From Hyphomicrobiales bacterium (GTDB lineage Bacteria > Pseudomonadota > Alphaproteobacteria > Rhizobiales > Rhizobiaceae), in NCBI GenBank assembly GCA_900469625.1, contig UBXV01000007.1:434001-498000 (forward strand): a stretch of DNA of 64,000 nucleotides. Direction: 5' to 3'. Shown here piece by piece: positions 19,355 to 28,691 of the stretch. A program made the position numbers and the translations under genes. Numbering within the stretch: the first letter of the stretch is position 1; each line of letters begins with the position of its first letter. The notes under the pieces were generated by a model, which was not told where the DNA came from, did no database searches, and saw only the letters and a program-made list of their open reading frames with translations.

Positions 19355-20133
19355 GCGGCGAGCGCCTCGCGCGGCGGTTCCTTGGCGCCGGTCATGAAGG
19401 CGACGGCATCCGACATCGTGTGCTCCTTCGGGTTGATGACGCAGAGGCGCTTGCCAAGCCGGTGGATGTGGATGCGGTCGGCGACCTCGAACACATGCGG
19501 CATGTTGTGCGAGATGAGAACGATCGGCAAGCCGCGCGAGCGCACGTCGAGGATCAGTTCCAGCACCCGGCGGCTTTCCTTGACGCCGAGCGCTGCCGTC
19601 GGCTCGTCCATGATCACCACCTTGGAGCCGAAGGCCGCGGCGCGCGCCACGGCCACGCCCTGGCGCTGGCCGCCCGAAAGCGTTTCCACCGCCTGGTTGA
19701 TGTTCTGGATGGTCATCAATCCGAGCTCGGACAATTTTGCCCGCGCCCTTTTCTCCATCTCCGCACGGTCGAGCGTGCGAAAGAGCTTGCCCATGATCCC
19801 GGGCTTGCGGATCTCCCGGCCGAGAAACATGTTGTCGGCGATCGATAGCGCCGGCGAAAGCGCCAGGTTCTGGTAGACCGTCTCGATACCGGCGCTGCGG
19901 GCATCCATCGGCGAGCGGAAGTTGATCGGCTGTCCCTCTAGGCGGATCTCGCCTTCATCAGGCGTGATGGCGCCTGAGATCGCCTTGATCATCGAGGACT
20001 TGCCGGCGCCGTTGTCACCGATGACGGCGAGGATTTCACCCGGATAGAGGTCGAAATCGGCGTGATCGAGGGCGGTGACCCGGCCATAGCGCTTGACCAG
20101 GCCGCGTGCGGTGAGAATGGGTTCCTGAGCCAT
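19351..20133 (-). CDS. frcA: Fructose ABC transporter ATP-binding protein FrcA
   Basis: Single-domain ABC ATPase, 260 residues, unlike the double-length RbsA/XylG type used by many sugar importers. Walker A GDNGAGKSSMIKAI (near residue 40), signature LSGGQRQGVAVARA, Walker B VVIMDEPTAALG and switch histidine ISHNMPH are intact. It energises the FrcC permease on the cytoplasmic side. ATG at 20133 shares one base with the frcC stop, so translation is coupled; longer readings run into frcC. Confidence 0.95.
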   Translation of the reverse strand: MAQEPILTARGLVKRYGRVTALDHADFDLYPGEILAVIGDNGAGKSSMIKAISGAITPDEGEIRLEGQPINFRSPMDARSAGIETVYQNLALSPALSIADNMFLGREIRKPGIMGKLFRTLDRAEMEKRARAKLSELGLMTIQNINQAVETLSGGQRQGVAVARAAAFGSKVVIMDEPTAALGVKESRRVLELILDVRSRGLPIVLISHNMPHVFEVADRIHIHRLGKRLCVINPKEHTMSDAVAFMTGAKEPPREALAA

Positions 20134-21218
20134 CAGCCTGCTACCTTTCTGATCCACTGGTCGATTGCGACGGCGGTGATGATCAAGACGCCGGTGAGGA
20201 AAACCTTCCATTGCGGGTCGGCGCCCAGCATGTTGAGGCCCATGGAGACCACGCCGACGATCATCGCGCCGATCAGGGTTCCAAGGATCGATCCGCGTCC
20301 GCCAAAGAGCGAGATGCCGCCGATCACGGCTGCGGTGATGGCCTGCAGATTGTAGTCGGTAACCGCTGCCGAAGGCGAGATCGAGCCGTTGCGGCCGATC
20401 GAGACCCAGGCGGCAAGGGCCGCGATAAGGCCGGCGAGCGTATAGGCGCTGAGAAGCACGCGGCTGGTGCGGATACCGGACAGCTTAGCGGCTTCCGGAT
20501 CGTCGCCGACCGCATAGAGATGCCGCCCCCAGGCGGTATGGTTGAGGGCATACCAGAGGCCGAGAACCAGCACGACCATCATCACTACGCCGAGCGTGAA
20601 GACGGCCGACCCGATCTTGAAGCTGACGCCGAAGACATGAAGCATCTGGGTGACGGCGGTCACGTCGGCTTCGCGGATGGTCGCGTTGGCCGAGTAGATG
20701 AAGTTCGTCGACATGATGATGTACCAGGTGCCGAGCGTCACGATGAACGGCGGAAGCTTGACCCTTGATACGAGGAAGCCGTTGAGGAAGCCGCAGGCGC
20801 CGCCGACGAGGAAGCCGAGAAAGATGGCGACCGGCGCCGGAAGGCCGTAGGTCACGGCGCTATTGCCCATGATGACGGCCGAAAGCACCATGATCACGCC
20901 GATCGAAAGATCGATGCCGGCCGTCAGGATCACCAGGGTCTGTGCTGCGCCGAGAATACCGACGATGGCGATCTGCTGCAGGATCAGCGTCAACGTGTAG
21001 GACGAGAAGAACTTGCCACCGATCGTCAGGCCGAAGATCAGGATCGCCGCCACGAGCACGATGAACGGCACGGCCGCCGGCGTCGAGTGCAGGAAATGCT
21101 GGATCCTCTGGATCGGCGTCTTGTCATGCGTGTCGAACGACGCGACCTGCGTCGAACTGTTGGCCAGGACCTTTTCGAATTCCTGGGATGGCTGTGCGGC
21201 TGTGTTGGGCTCGCCCAT
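20133..21218 (-). CDS. frcC: Fructose ABC transporter permease FrcC
   Basis: Inner membrane permease of the CUT2 sugar importer class (BPD_transp_2), 361 residues with about nine to ten helices. The EAA-like loop region contains GDDPEAAKLSGIRTSRVLLSAY, and GIDLSIGVIMVLSAVIMGN is the typical CUT2 helix. A ~45-residue hydrophilic N-terminus precedes the first helix. Start ATG 21218 with AGGAAGG upstream. It follows frcB after a 199-base gap with a GC hairpin, the usual way to make more binding protein than permease. Confidence 0.95.
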   Translation of the reverse strand: MGEPNTAAQPSQEFEKVLANSSTQVASFDTHDKTPIQRIQHFLHSTPAAVPFIVLVAAILIFGLTIGGKFFSSYTLTLILQQIAIVGILGAAQTLVILTAGIDLSIGVIMVLSAVIMGNSAVTYGLPAPVAIFLGFLVGGACGFLNGFLVSRVKLPPFIVTLGTWYIIMSTNFIYSANATIREADVTAVTQMLHVFGVSFKIGSAVFTLGVVMMVVLVLGLWYALNHTAWGRHLYAVGDDPEAAKLSGIRTSRVLLSAYTLAGLIAALAAWVSIGRNGSISPSAAVTDYNLQAITAAVIGGISLFGGRGSILGTLIGAMIVGVVSMGLNMLGADPQWKVFLTGVLIITAVAIDQWIRKVAG

Positions 21219-21360
21219 GGACCTTCCTCCCGTGAACCCCACTCCCAAGGGGTTGCGATGCAATCTGGTGCACAGCCCGCCCACCAAGACGCGGGCAATA
21301 GCACTCTTTAAAAGCTGCGCGGTTTTCTTCGCCTTGTCAAAGACATCGGCGCTTACGCGA

Positions 21361-21380
21361 AGGGCGGCCGGGGCCGCCCT
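21361..21380 (-). terminator. Intercistronic stem-loop frcB-frcC
   Basis: AGGGCGGCC (21361-21369) is exactly complementary to GGCCGCCCT (21372-21380). On the minus strand it falls 37 bases after the frcB stop and has no long T-run, so partial termination or 3'-end protection of frcB mRNA is more likely than full termination. Confidence 0.65.
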
Positions 21381-21417
21381 TGCATTGTTCGTTCATGCTT
21401 GAGACGCGTGGGGGCGA

Positions 21418-22443
21418 TCAGCCCCAGCACTTGTCCGTGCCGACCTTGGTGTCGATCGATTCCACACCGGCTGCCGGCTTGTCGGTGACGAGCGAAACGC
21501 CGGTGTCGAAGAAGTCCTTGCCTTCGGTCGGCTTCGGCTTTTCGCCGGTGTCGGCGAACTTCTTGATCGCCTCGATGCCAAGTGCCGCCATCATCAGCGG
21601 ATACTGCTGCGAGGTCGCGCCGATGACGCCTTCGGCGACCGACTTGACGCCGGGGCAACCACCGTCGACGGAGACGATCAGCACGTCCTTCTCCTTGCCG
21701 ACAGCCTTCAGCGCCTGATAGGCGCCGACGGCAGCAGGCTCGTTGATGGTATGGATGACGTTGATATCGGGATCCTTCTGCAGAAGGTTTTCCATGGCCT
21801 TGCGGCCGCCTTCCTCGTTGCCGTTGGTCACGTCGTGACCGACGATGCGCGGATCATCCTCGTCGCCGATCTTTGCCGGATCCTTCGGGTCGATGCCGAA
21901 ACCGATCATGAAGCCCTGGTCGCGCAGGACGTCGACCGTCGGCTGCGACGGCGTCAGGTCGAGGAAGCCGACCTTGGCGGTCTTGGCGCCCTCGCCCATG
22001 GTGGCGGCAGCCCATTGGCCGATCAGCTTGCCGGCGAGCAGGTTGTCGGTGGCAAAGGTCGCGTCAGCCGCGGTTGCCGGATCGAGCGGCGTGTCGAGCG
22101 CAATCACCAGAAGACCGGCTTCCTGAGCCTTCTTCACCTGATCGACGATCGCCTTGGTGTCGGATGCGGCAATCAGGATACCCTTGGCGCCATCGGCGAT
22201 GCAGGATTCGATCGCAGCCACCTGGCTGTCGTGGTCGCCGTCGATCTTGCCGGCATAGGCCTTCAGCGTGACGCCGAGTTCCTGAGCCTTGGCGGCAGCG
22301 CCTTCCTTCATCTTGACGAAGAAGGGATTGGTGTCGGTCTTGGTGATCAGGCAGGCGCTGACATCGGCGGCCTGTGCCGGGGCGGCGAAAACGACGCCGA
22401 GCGACAGCACGCCGAACGCGGCGGAGAGAACAGTCTTCTTCAT
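21418..22443 (-). CDS. frcB: Fructose ABC transporter periplasmic binding protein FrcB
   Basis: Periplasmic sugar receptor of the peripla_BP_4 type. A signal peptide ([20 protein letters not shown], cleavage near APAQAA|D) is followed by a two-lobed binding protein fold with [23 protein letters not shown] and [19 protein letters not shown]. 341 residues, normal. GGGAGGA stands five bases before ATG 22443. As first gene of frcBCAK it captures fructose (and in S. meliloti, mannose and ribose) for FrcCA. Confidence 0.95.
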   Translation of the reverse strand: MKKTVLSAAFGVLSLGVVFAAPAQAADVSACLITKTDTNPFFVKMKEGAAAKAQELGVTLKAYAGKIDGDHDSQVAAIESCIADGAKGILIAASDTKAIVDQVKKAQEAGLLVIALDTPLDPATAADATFATDNLLAGKLIGQWAAATMGEGAKTAKVGFLDLTPSQPTVDVLRDQGFMIGFGIDPKDPAKIGDEDDPRIVGHDVTNGNEEGGRKAMENLLQKDPDINVIHTINEPAAVGAYQALKAVGKEKDVLIVSVDGGCPGVKSVAEGVIGATSQQYPLMMAALGIEAIKKFADTGEKPKPTEGKDFFDTGVSLVTDKPAAGVESIDTKVGTDKCWG

Positions 22444-22570
22444 GTAATCCTCCCAAGGATGAAACACACGGCCGACAGTGCGGCCCAGGCCTCGCCCCTG
22501 CAGCATTCTCCTCCGCTGCAACAGGCGCTTCCGGATCAAAAACAAACATTAATTTTCGGGGGTGTCAATA

Positions 22571-22591
22571 AATAAATCAAATTGAATTATT
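22571..22591. promoter_or_regulatory. Candidate FrcR operator between frcB and frcR
   Basis: A 21-base near-perfect palindrome with half-sites AATAAaTCAA and TTGAaTTATT around a central A; only one symmetric position (sixth from each end) fails. It is the most AT-rich spot in the divergent 284-base frcB-frcR gap, where ROK repressors usually bind. Assignment to FrcR is inferred from location. Confidence 0.6.
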
Positions 22592-22727
22592 ATTTCGATG
22601 TGGCATTCTCTGGATAACCGCGCTCCTTCGCAATCCTGGCCACGAGCCAAATTGACAGGGTTGCCCGGAGCGGAAACAACAGACCCGCGCCAAGCGGGCA
22701 CTGATGCCAACGGGAGGAGACGGTGGC

Positions 22728-23960
22728 ATGTCACTGACAGACGGCCCCGACAGGGGAGCGATGCAACCTGAGGTGATCGACCCGAGCGGCGGGGCGAACC
22801 AGACGCGCGTGCGCGCCTATAACGAGCGGCTGGTGATGTCGCTGGTGCGCCGGCACGGCGGACTGTCGAAGGCCGACATCGCCAGGCGTTCCGGCCTTTC
22901 GGCGCAGACCGTTTCCGTGATCATGCGCGCGCTCGAAAGCGATGGCCTCTTGGTGCGCGGCGAGCCGGTGCGCGGTCGCGTCGGCCAGCCCTCGACGCCG
23001 ATGCGGCTCAACCCGGACGCGGTTTTCTCCTTCGGTGTGAAGATCGGGCGGCGCAGCGCCGACCTGGTGCTGATGGATTTCGTCGGCAACATCCGCCTGC
23101 ACCTGCACCAGATCCATGCCTATCCCCTGCCCGGCGAACTGGTCGACTTCATCATCGGCGGCATAGAAAAGCTCGAGCAGCAACTGAGCCCGGATGAGCG
23201 CAAGCGCATCGCCGGCATCGGCATCGCCACGCCTTTCGAACTGTGGAACTGGGCCGAGGAAGTCGGCGCACCGCGAGACGAGATGAACCGGTGGCGCGAC
23301 GTCGACCTTCAGGCGATCGTGTCTCAGCGAACCCGCCATCCGGTGTTCCTGCAGAACGACGGAACCAGCGCCTGCGGCGCCGAACTCGCCTTCGGTGTCG
23401 GCGCCAATTACCCGGACTTCGTCTATTTCTACATCGGCTCGTTCATCGGCGGCGGCGTCGTCATCAATTCCGCCCTGTTTTCCGGCCGCACGGGTGCTGC
23501 CGGCGCCGTCGGCCCGCTGCCGGTGTCCGGCAAGGATGGCAAGACCGTGCAGCTTTTGAAGATCGCCTCGGTCTTCGTGCTCGAAAACCTCTTGCGCGAG
23601 CGCGGCATCGATCCGAAGCCGCTCTGGTATTCCGCCGACGACTGGATCGATTTCGGCGAACCGCTGACAGTCTGGATCGACGACAGCGGGGCGGCCCTTG
23701 CCCAGGCCGTCGTCTCCGCCGTCTCGATCGTCGACTTCTCGGCCGTCGTTATCGACGGCGGCTTCCCGCCCTGGGTGCGCGCGCGGTTGCTGACGGCGAC
23801 GCGCAAGGCCCTGCACGAACTCGACCTCCAGGGCGTGACGATCCCGGAACTGGTGGAAGGCATGGTCGGCAGCCACGCCCGCGCCATCGGCGGCGCGAGC
23901 CTGCCCCTGTTCTCCCGCTACCTGCTCGACACCAACGTCCTCTTCAAGGAGCTCAGCTGA
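22728..23960 (+). CDS. frcR: FrcR, ROK-family transcriptional regulator
   Basis: 410-residue ROK (repressor, ORF, kinase) protein. An N-terminal winged helix-turn-helix (KADIARRSGLSAQTVSVIMRALESDGLL, about residues 45-75) precedes a kinase-like sugar-sensing domain with VFLQNDGTSACGAELAFG and GSFIGGGVVINSALF. Divergent from frcBCAK, it is the expected repressor of the fructose transport operon, as in S. meliloti. ATG 22728 has GGGAGGAG upstream. Its stop overlaps the next ATG (TGATG), making a two-gene operon with the mutarotase. Confidence 0.92.
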   Translation: MSLTDGPDRGAMQPEVIDPSGGANQTRVRAYNERLVMSLVRRHGGLSKADIARRSGLSAQTVSVIMRALESDGLLVRGEPVRGRVGQPSTPMRLNPDAVFSFGVKIGRRSADLVLMDFVGNIRLHLHQIHAYPLPGELVDFIIGGIEKLEQQLSPDERKRIAGIGIATPFELWNWAEEVGAPRDEMNRWRDVDLQAIVSQRTRHPVFLQNDGTSACGAELAFGVGANYPDFVYFYIGSFIGGGVVINSALFSGRTGAAGAVGPLPVSGKDGKTVQLLKIASVFVLENLLRERGIDPKPLWYSADDWIDFGEPLTVWIDDSGAALAQAVVSAVSIVDFSAVVIDGGFPPWVRARLLTATRKALHELDLQGVTIPELVEGMVGSHARAIGGASLPLFSRYLLDTNVLFKELS

Positions 23961-24388
23961 TGCTGAAAGGCATAGACCCGATCCTCAGCCCGGAATTGCT
24001 GGCGACGCTGCGTGCCATGGGTCATGGCGACGAGATCGCGCTGGTCGATGGCAACTATCCCGGCCAGGAGCATGCCCGCCGGCTGGTCCGGCTCGACGGC
24101 CATGGGCTGATCCCGGTGCTCGACGCCATATTGAGCGTCATGCCGATCGACGACTTCGTGCCGGCGGCGATCTTCCGCGCCACCGTCAAGCAGGACCGGG
24201 ACGCGCTCGATCCGGTGCACCAGGAGATCATCGATTGCTGCGCCAGGCGTGAACCTCAGCGCGCGGTCGTGCCGCTGCTCGGCCACGAATTCTATCCGCG
24301 CGTGCAGGCGGCGCACACGGTCGTGCAGACCAGCGAACCAAGGCTCTACGGCAACGTCATCCTGCGCAAGGGCGTGATCTATCCCTGA
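23960..24388 (+). CDS. RbsD/FucU-family sugar mutarotase
   Basis: 142-residue protein of the RbsD/FucU family, which interconverts pyranose anomers (alpha/beta fucose, or ribose ring forms). Family marks: MLKGIDPILSPELLATLRAMGHGDEIALVDGNYP with the conserved catalytic-region histidine and aspartate, and the C-terminal EPRLYGNVILRKGVI with the tyrosine typical of FucU. Its start overlaps the frcR stop. Co-transcription with a fructose-transport regulator suggests anomer conversion of an imported sugar (fructose also mutarotates), but the substrate is not shown. Confidence 0.9.
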   Translation: MLKGIDPILSPELLATLRAMGHGDEIALVDGNYPGQEHARRLVRLDGHGLIPVLDAILSVMPIDDFVPAAIFRATVKQDRDALDPVHQEIIDCCARREPQRAVVPLLGHEFYPRVQAAHTVVQTSEPRLYGNVILRKGVIYP

Positions 24389-24404
24389 AAAGCATGGCTG
24401 CAAC

Positions 24405-24437
24405 AAAAAACCCGCCGGCGGCACCGGCGGGTTTTTT
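24405..24437. terminator. Bidirectional terminator between the mutarotase and DoxX genes
   Basis: AAAAAACCCGCCGG (24405-24418) and CCGGCGGGTTTTTT (24424-24437) are exact complements around CGGCA. Stem plus A/T runs on both sides, between convergent genes. Confidence 0.95.
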
Positions 24438-24457
24438 CGTTTCAAGTCCTGAATGTC

Positions 24458-24880
24458 TTATGCGCGGCGGGCGTCGACCGACAATGCGCCCGGACCGAAG
24501 GCGGCAAGCACCAGGAAGCCGCCGGCAACCGAGATGTTCTTCATCATCATCAGGCTGTTGAAGACGCTGAGCAGGCCGTTTGCTTCCGGCGGGAAGGTCG
24601 GAATGTTGATGGCGCCGCTGTGGAATACGAAAGCCGTGACCAGGCAGAAGAGCGCCAGGAGATAGGCGGCAATCCTGGTCTGGAAGCCGACGAGGACGGC
24701 AAGGCCGGCCACCAGTTCGAAAATACCGGCGAGATAGGCAAGCGCCGTTGCTGCCGGCCAGCCGGCATTGGTGATCATTCCGGCGGTGCCGGCGGGATCT
24801 GTCAGTTTGCCGAAGCCGGCGGTGATGAACATGATCGAAAGGAGAATGCGCCCGATGAGGACGACAACATTCTGAGACAT
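24458..24880 (-). CDS. DoxX family membrane protein
   Basis: 140-residue protein with four membrane helices. The N-terminal VVVLIGRILLSIMFITAGFGKL and central YLAGIFELVAGLAVLVGFQTR are diagnostic of DoxX/YphA. Family members are linked with thiol stress or quinone-related redox functions, but no activity can be assigned here. Start ATG 24880 with AGGAG six bases upstream; the much longer in-frame reading extends through the clr promoter region. It diverges from clr. Confidence 0.92.
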   Translation of the reverse strand: MSQNVVVLIGRILLSIMFITAGFGKLTDPAGTAGMITNAGWPAATALAYLAGIFELVAGLAVLVGFQTRIAAYLLALFCLVTAFVFHSGAINIPTFPPEANGLLSVFNSLMMMKNISVAGGFLVLAAFGPGALSVDARRA

Positions 24881-25145
24881 GCGAGGCTCCTGTGGGAAAC
24901 GAGTGTTGGCAGCAGAAGTATCAGCATTTTCAAATTCATCTAGCCGCATGGCTGGCGACAGATCGTTCACAACGTAGAGACAACCGGGAAAGATCGTCAA
25001 CCGGGATTTGCTTCGTAACGCCGCCTGCGCAACGGTTTTCATGCTTTGGCAGGTCGGTTCGCGTTCCAGTGTTCTTTTCTGTTGCAAGGAAGGGGCTGCT
25101 GGGCGAAATTCAGGAGCGGCAGGGGACGCCGCGCGGGGGCATCTC

Positions 25146-25850
25146 ATGAACGAAATCAACAGGAGCCCAGCCTTCTGGCGCTCATTTTCGATCTTCGAAG
25201 GATTCGACAAAAAGACGATCGAGGACCTTGCCGAGATCGCGACCTATCGCAAGTGGCCGGCCGGCACGGTGATCTTCCAGCGTGGCGACGAAGGCAACTA
25301 TATGATCGTCGTCGTATCGGGCCGCATCAAGCTGTCATTGATCACGCCGCAGGGCCGCGAGTTGATGCTGCGCCAGCATGAGGCCGGCGCGATCTTCGGC
25401 GAGATGGCGGTGCTCGACGGCCAGGCGCGCTCGGCTGACGCCACGGCGCAGACCGCTGCCGAAGGCTACGTCATCGGCAAGAGGGCGTTTCTCGACATGG
25501 TGACCACAAGGCCGGCGGCGGCCGAATCCGTCGTGCGCTTTCTCTGCGCGCAGTTGCGCGACACGACCGAGCGGCTGGAAACCATCGCGCTCTACGATCT
25601 CAATGCCCGCGTCGCCCGCTTCTTCCTGGCCACGCTCCGGCAGATCCACGGCAACGAACTTCCCGAAAGCGCCAACCTCAGGCTGACGATGAGCCAGACG
25701 GATATCGCCGGCGTGCTCGGCGCCAGCCGCCCCAAGGTCAACCGGGCGATCCTGTGGCTCGAGGAAAGCGGCGCCATCAAGCGGATGGATGGCATCATCG
25801 CCTGCAAGGTCGGCAAGCTTCTAAGTATCGCCGACCCGGAAGAGGATTAG
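25146..25850 (+). CDS. clr: Clr-like cAMP receptor, Crp/Fnr family
   Basis: 234-residue cyclic-nucleotide-responsive activator. The phosphate-binding cassette FGEMAVLDGQARSA (residues 84-97) keeps the glutamate (86), arginine (95) and serine (96) that bind cAMP in E. coli CRP. A dimerisation helix (120-145) follows, then the winged helix-turn-helix MSQTDIAGVLGASRPKVNRAI (182-202). No Fnr-type cysteine cluster. Gene order with a CHASE2 cyclase, five bases downstream, and spdA matches the S. meliloti Clr locus. A matching Clr box occurs 2.8 kb downstream. Confidence 0.92.
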   Translation: MNEINRSPAFWRSFSIFEGFDKKTIEDLAEIATYRKWPAGTVIFQRGDEGNYMIVVVSGRIKLSLITPQGRELMLRQHEAGAIFGEMAVLDGQARSADATAQTAAEGYVIGKRAFLDMVTTRPAAAESVVRFLCAQLRDTTERLETIALYDLNARVARFFLATLRQIHGNELPESANLRLTMSQTDIAGVLGASRPKVNRAILWLEESGAIKRMDGIIACKVGKLLSIADPEED

Positions 25851-25855
25851 GTGGC

Positions 25856-27730
25856 ATGACCACGCCCCCCCGCCGGCACTTTCGTTTCACACCGCTCGCC
25901 GGCGGGATCCTGACGAGCCTGATCGTCGCACTCGCCCTTTATTTCTTCGCCGAGCCCGTGTTCGAAACGCAGCGCGAACTGTTCTTTGACAGCCTCACCC
26001 AATGGGTGCCCTCCCCCAAGTCGCCCGATATCGTCGTCGTCGATATCGACCGGGCGGCCTATCAAGGCAGGCCTGATGGAGACTGGGACAGGCAGGCAAC
26101 CGCCGAGCTTCTGTCAGCGCTGACCGCCTCCGGCGCCCGGGTCGTCGCCGTCGACTTCGTCTTCAGCTCCGACTGCACGGCGGAGCGTCCAGGCAATGAA
26201 GCGCTGTCGCAGGCGCTATCGAAAGTCCCGGTGGTCCTCGGCTTTCTCATCGCCGATACCCGGCAGGAACAGCCTCGCCCGGTCCCGCCACTGGCGCTCA
26301 GCCGACCCTTCGCGGCACCCGAGCTCTGGTTCCTCGACGGCGCGGAAACCTCCTGCCCCGCCTTCATGGACAACGCCAAGGCGGCAGCTGCGTCGTTCCT
26401 CGTCGGCGACGAGGATGCGCGCATCCGCCGCGTACAAGCCTACGCGGTTCTGGGCGAGGAAGCCTACCCGACGCTCGGCATCGAAGCGACGCGGCTGATG
26501 GCCGGCACCGGCACGCCGATCCTCGGGGGAGAGCCGGCGTGGCTGCGCCTCGACGGGCAGGTCATCACGCTCGACGACACCGGCAGCCTGCGCTTCGTCG
26601 CGAGCGATCCCGAGCGGATCGCGGCGCGGACGATCTCGGCCGCCGATGTGCTGACAGGCAAAGCCGGCAAGGACAGGCTTGCCGCCAAGCTCGTCTTCAT
26701 CGGCAGCAGCCTGCCCAATCTCGGCGGCTTGAGGCCGAGCGCCTCCATGCCGCTCGAGCCCTCGGTGCAGATCCACGCCGATATCGCCAATGCCATTGCC
26801 ACCGGCTTCATTCCGCGGCGCGATGGGCGGCTTTTCGTAATCGAGGCGCTGTTTTCGCTCGCGGCCGGCATTGCTGCCGCCTATGGCGCCGCAAGGCTCC
26901 GGCCGCTGATGTCGGCGGCCCTCGGCATCATCGCGATTGCCGCCGTCGTCGCGGCAACAGCCGCGATCTATCGCAGCAGCGGCTGGCTCACGGATGCGGT
27001 CAGCATTTCGGTCGCGATTGCCGCGGTGCTGGCGGTTACCAGCACGCTGCAATTCGCCCACATCAGGCGAGCGGAGGCGACGGCGCGGGAAAAATTCTCG
27101 CAATATCTGCCGCAATCCGTCGTCGCCCGCTACATCGACAATCCCGGCGCGGCCCGGGTCGCGGGCGAGGAGCGGGCCGTGACGGCGCTCTTCACCGATA
27201 TCGAGAGCTTCTCGACCCTGTCGCAAAAGCTCGGGCCCCGCGACTTGATCGCCCTGCTCGACATCTACTTCACCGAGGTCAATGCATTGGTGGCGCAGTA
27301 TGGCGGCATGGTCGACAAGGTGGTGGGCGATGCGGTGCACGCCTTCTTCAACGCGCCGGAAGACCTCGACGACCACGTGGACAAGGCGATCGAATGCGCA
27401 AGAGCGATCCACGCGCTGACGGAGGAAATGCGCCGGAGACCTCAGTTTGCGAGCCGGGATTTCGGGCGCACGCGCATCGGCATCGAAACCGGCCAGGCGG
27501 TGGTTGGCGAAGTCGGCGCCGGCGGCAAGCTCGACTACACCGCCCATGGCGACGCCATCAACCTGGCGGCGCGGCTGCAGGAGGCCAACAAGTTTCTGGG
27601 CACCGCCATCTGCGTCGGCCCGGCGGCGGCGGCGCAAAGCCGGCAGCGGCTGCGCTCACTCGGCAATCAGGAGATCCGCGGCTTTGCCACGATGGAGCTC
27701 TTTACCGTGGCCAATCCCGAGCAGGTCTAG
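25856..27730 (+). CDS. cyaD1: CHASE2-domain class III adenylate cyclase, CyaD1-like
   Basis: Receptor-type adenylate cyclase of 624 residues. One helix (about 13-33) leads into a periplasmic CHASE2 sensor domain (35-320), then three helices (325-400) and a cytoplasmic cyclase domain (435-620). Catalytic residues look complete: metal aspartates D448 (FTDIESFS) and D492 (VGDAVHAFF), adenine-specifying K488 and D560 (KLDYTAHGD), and N569/R573 in AINLAARL. The K/D pair argues for ATP rather than GTP. It begins five bases after clr, so sensor-synthase and receptor are co-expressed. In S. meliloti the counterpart responds to plant signals in nodules. Confidence 0.93.
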   Translation: MTTPPRRHFRFTPLAGGILTSLIVALALYFFAEPVFETQRELFFDSLTQWVPSPKSPDIVVVDIDRAAYQGRPDGDWDRQATAELLSALTASGARVVAVDFVFSSDCTAERPGNEALSQALSKVPVVLGFLIADTRQEQPRPVPPLALSRPFAAPELWFLDGAETSCPAFMDNAKAAAASFLVGDEDARIRRVQAYAVLGEEAYPTLGIEATRLMAGTGTPILGGEPAWLRLDGQVITLDDTGSLRFVASDPERIAARTISAADVLTGKAGKDRLAAKLVFIGSSLPNLGGLRPSASMPLEPSVQIHADIANAIATGFIPRRDGRLFVIEALFSLAAGIAAAYGAARLRPLMSAALGIIAIAAVVAATAAIYRSSGWLTDAVSISVAIAAVLAVTSTLQFAHIRRAEATAREKFSQYLPQSVVARYIDNPGAARVAGEERAVTALFTDIESFSTLSQKLGPRDLIALLDIYFTEVNALVAQYGGMVDKVVGDAVHAFFNAPEDLDDHVDKAIECARAIHALTEEMRRRPQFASRDFGRTRIGIETGQAVVGEVGAGGKLDYTAHGDAINLAARLQEANKFLGTAICVGPAAAAQSRQRLRSLGNQEIRGFATMELFTVANPEQV

Positions 27731-27839
27731 AGTGCCGGCGCGAGGGCAAGATGCCAGTGGCTTGAGACCGACATCTACGACAGATTGATCATTGAGCCGA
27801 ACCGCGTGCCTTGCCGTGTGCCCGACGTGGGACGTCAGG

Positions 27840-28475
27840 TCAGAGGCCGACGCTGGCATAGGCTTCGCGGATGCGCGCCTGCCCCCAGTTGACCGGCGTG
27901 CTCGGTGCGTCGCCGCGCTGCTTGAACTCGACGCCCTGCCCGGCCGCGACGATTTCGGTTACGCCGCCGGCTGCAACCGCGACGCTGCCATGCTCGACAA
28001 AAACCGCGAAGGCGGTCTTGCTCGGACCGCAGAAGAACTTGGTGCCGCGCACGCCGATCATGCCGAAGGCCGTGCGGACGGCAACATCGACCTTCGGCAG
28101 CCCTTCGGGACGATCGAACACCATCCGGCCGGTGCCAAGCTCCAGCGTGCCGCCCTGTTCGGCAATGAACCGGTCGACGAGCAGGTCGGTTTCGGCCCCG
28201 AGAAGCACGCGGGTGTCAGCGCCAAGCGCCAGCGTTGCGAAGCTTTCGGCCTCGGTGCGAACATGGTCTTTGTCGAAGATCTGCGCGTCGACGGCCAGAG
28301 CCTCTTCCTCTTCGGCCTGTCGGCGGCGCACGTCGCCGCGGATCTCGGTGGCCTTGCCGACCGCGGGGCTTGCCAGCGTTCGTGCCACGCCGCCGCCGAT
28401 CGTCGCGAGCAGCAAGCCGCCAACGACCACACGTCGCTTCACCAGCATCCGCCGCATCGGCTCCCGGTCCATCAT
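27840..28475 (-). CDS. FecR-domain protein, membrane anchored
   Basis: 211 residues: a basic N-terminus with one hydrophobic segment (VVVGGLLLATIGGGVARTLAS, about 15-35) and then a FecR domain (TEIRGDVRRR..., TRVLLGAETDLLVDRF, GTGRMVFDRP, VRTAFGMIGVRGTKFF). FecR proteins are periplasmic; some work as anti-sigma factors, many have other roles. No sigma gene adjoins. It diverges from the Sel1 gene, whose promoter bears a Clr box, so this gene might share cAMP control. Two ATGs abut; the first is used. Confidence 0.85.
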   Translation of the reverse strand: MMDREPMRRMLVKRRVVVGGLLLATIGGGVARTLASPAVGKATEIRGDVRRRQAEEEEALAVDAQIFDKDHVRTEAESFATLALGADTRVLLGAETDLLVDRFIAEQGGTLELGTGRMVFDRPEGLPKVDVAVRTAFGMIGVRGTKFFCGPSKTAFAVFVEHGSVAVAAGGVTEIVAAGQGVEFKQRGDAPSTPVNWGQARIREAYASVGL

Positions 28476-28624
28476 GGTCCTTCTCCCTGTTCGACGTTTT
28501 GCGTGCCCGGCCTTTATAGAGGATATCCCCGCTATCGACGGAAACAAGTCAGATGCAATTGGCCGGATGCGCATTGATGCCCTGCCGCACCCTTGCCAGT
28601 TCGCCAGAAGCCCCGCAATCGGGC

Positions 28625-28640
28625 TGTTCCCGCCGGAACA
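28625..28640. promoter_or_regulatory. Clr (cAMP receptor) box
   Basis: TGTTCCCGCCGGAACA fits the remembered Clr consensus HGTYHCNNNNGRWACA at every position, and the palindrome extends by one base each side (CTGTTCC/GGAACAG). It lies 51 bases before the Sel1-protein ATG, suiting activation, and 149 bases from the FecR gene start on the other side. Confidence 0.82.
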
Positions 28641-28691
28641 GGCAGCGCCGAGACCTCAGGCTAGGTTGGCTTCAGGAGACGGGAGACCATC

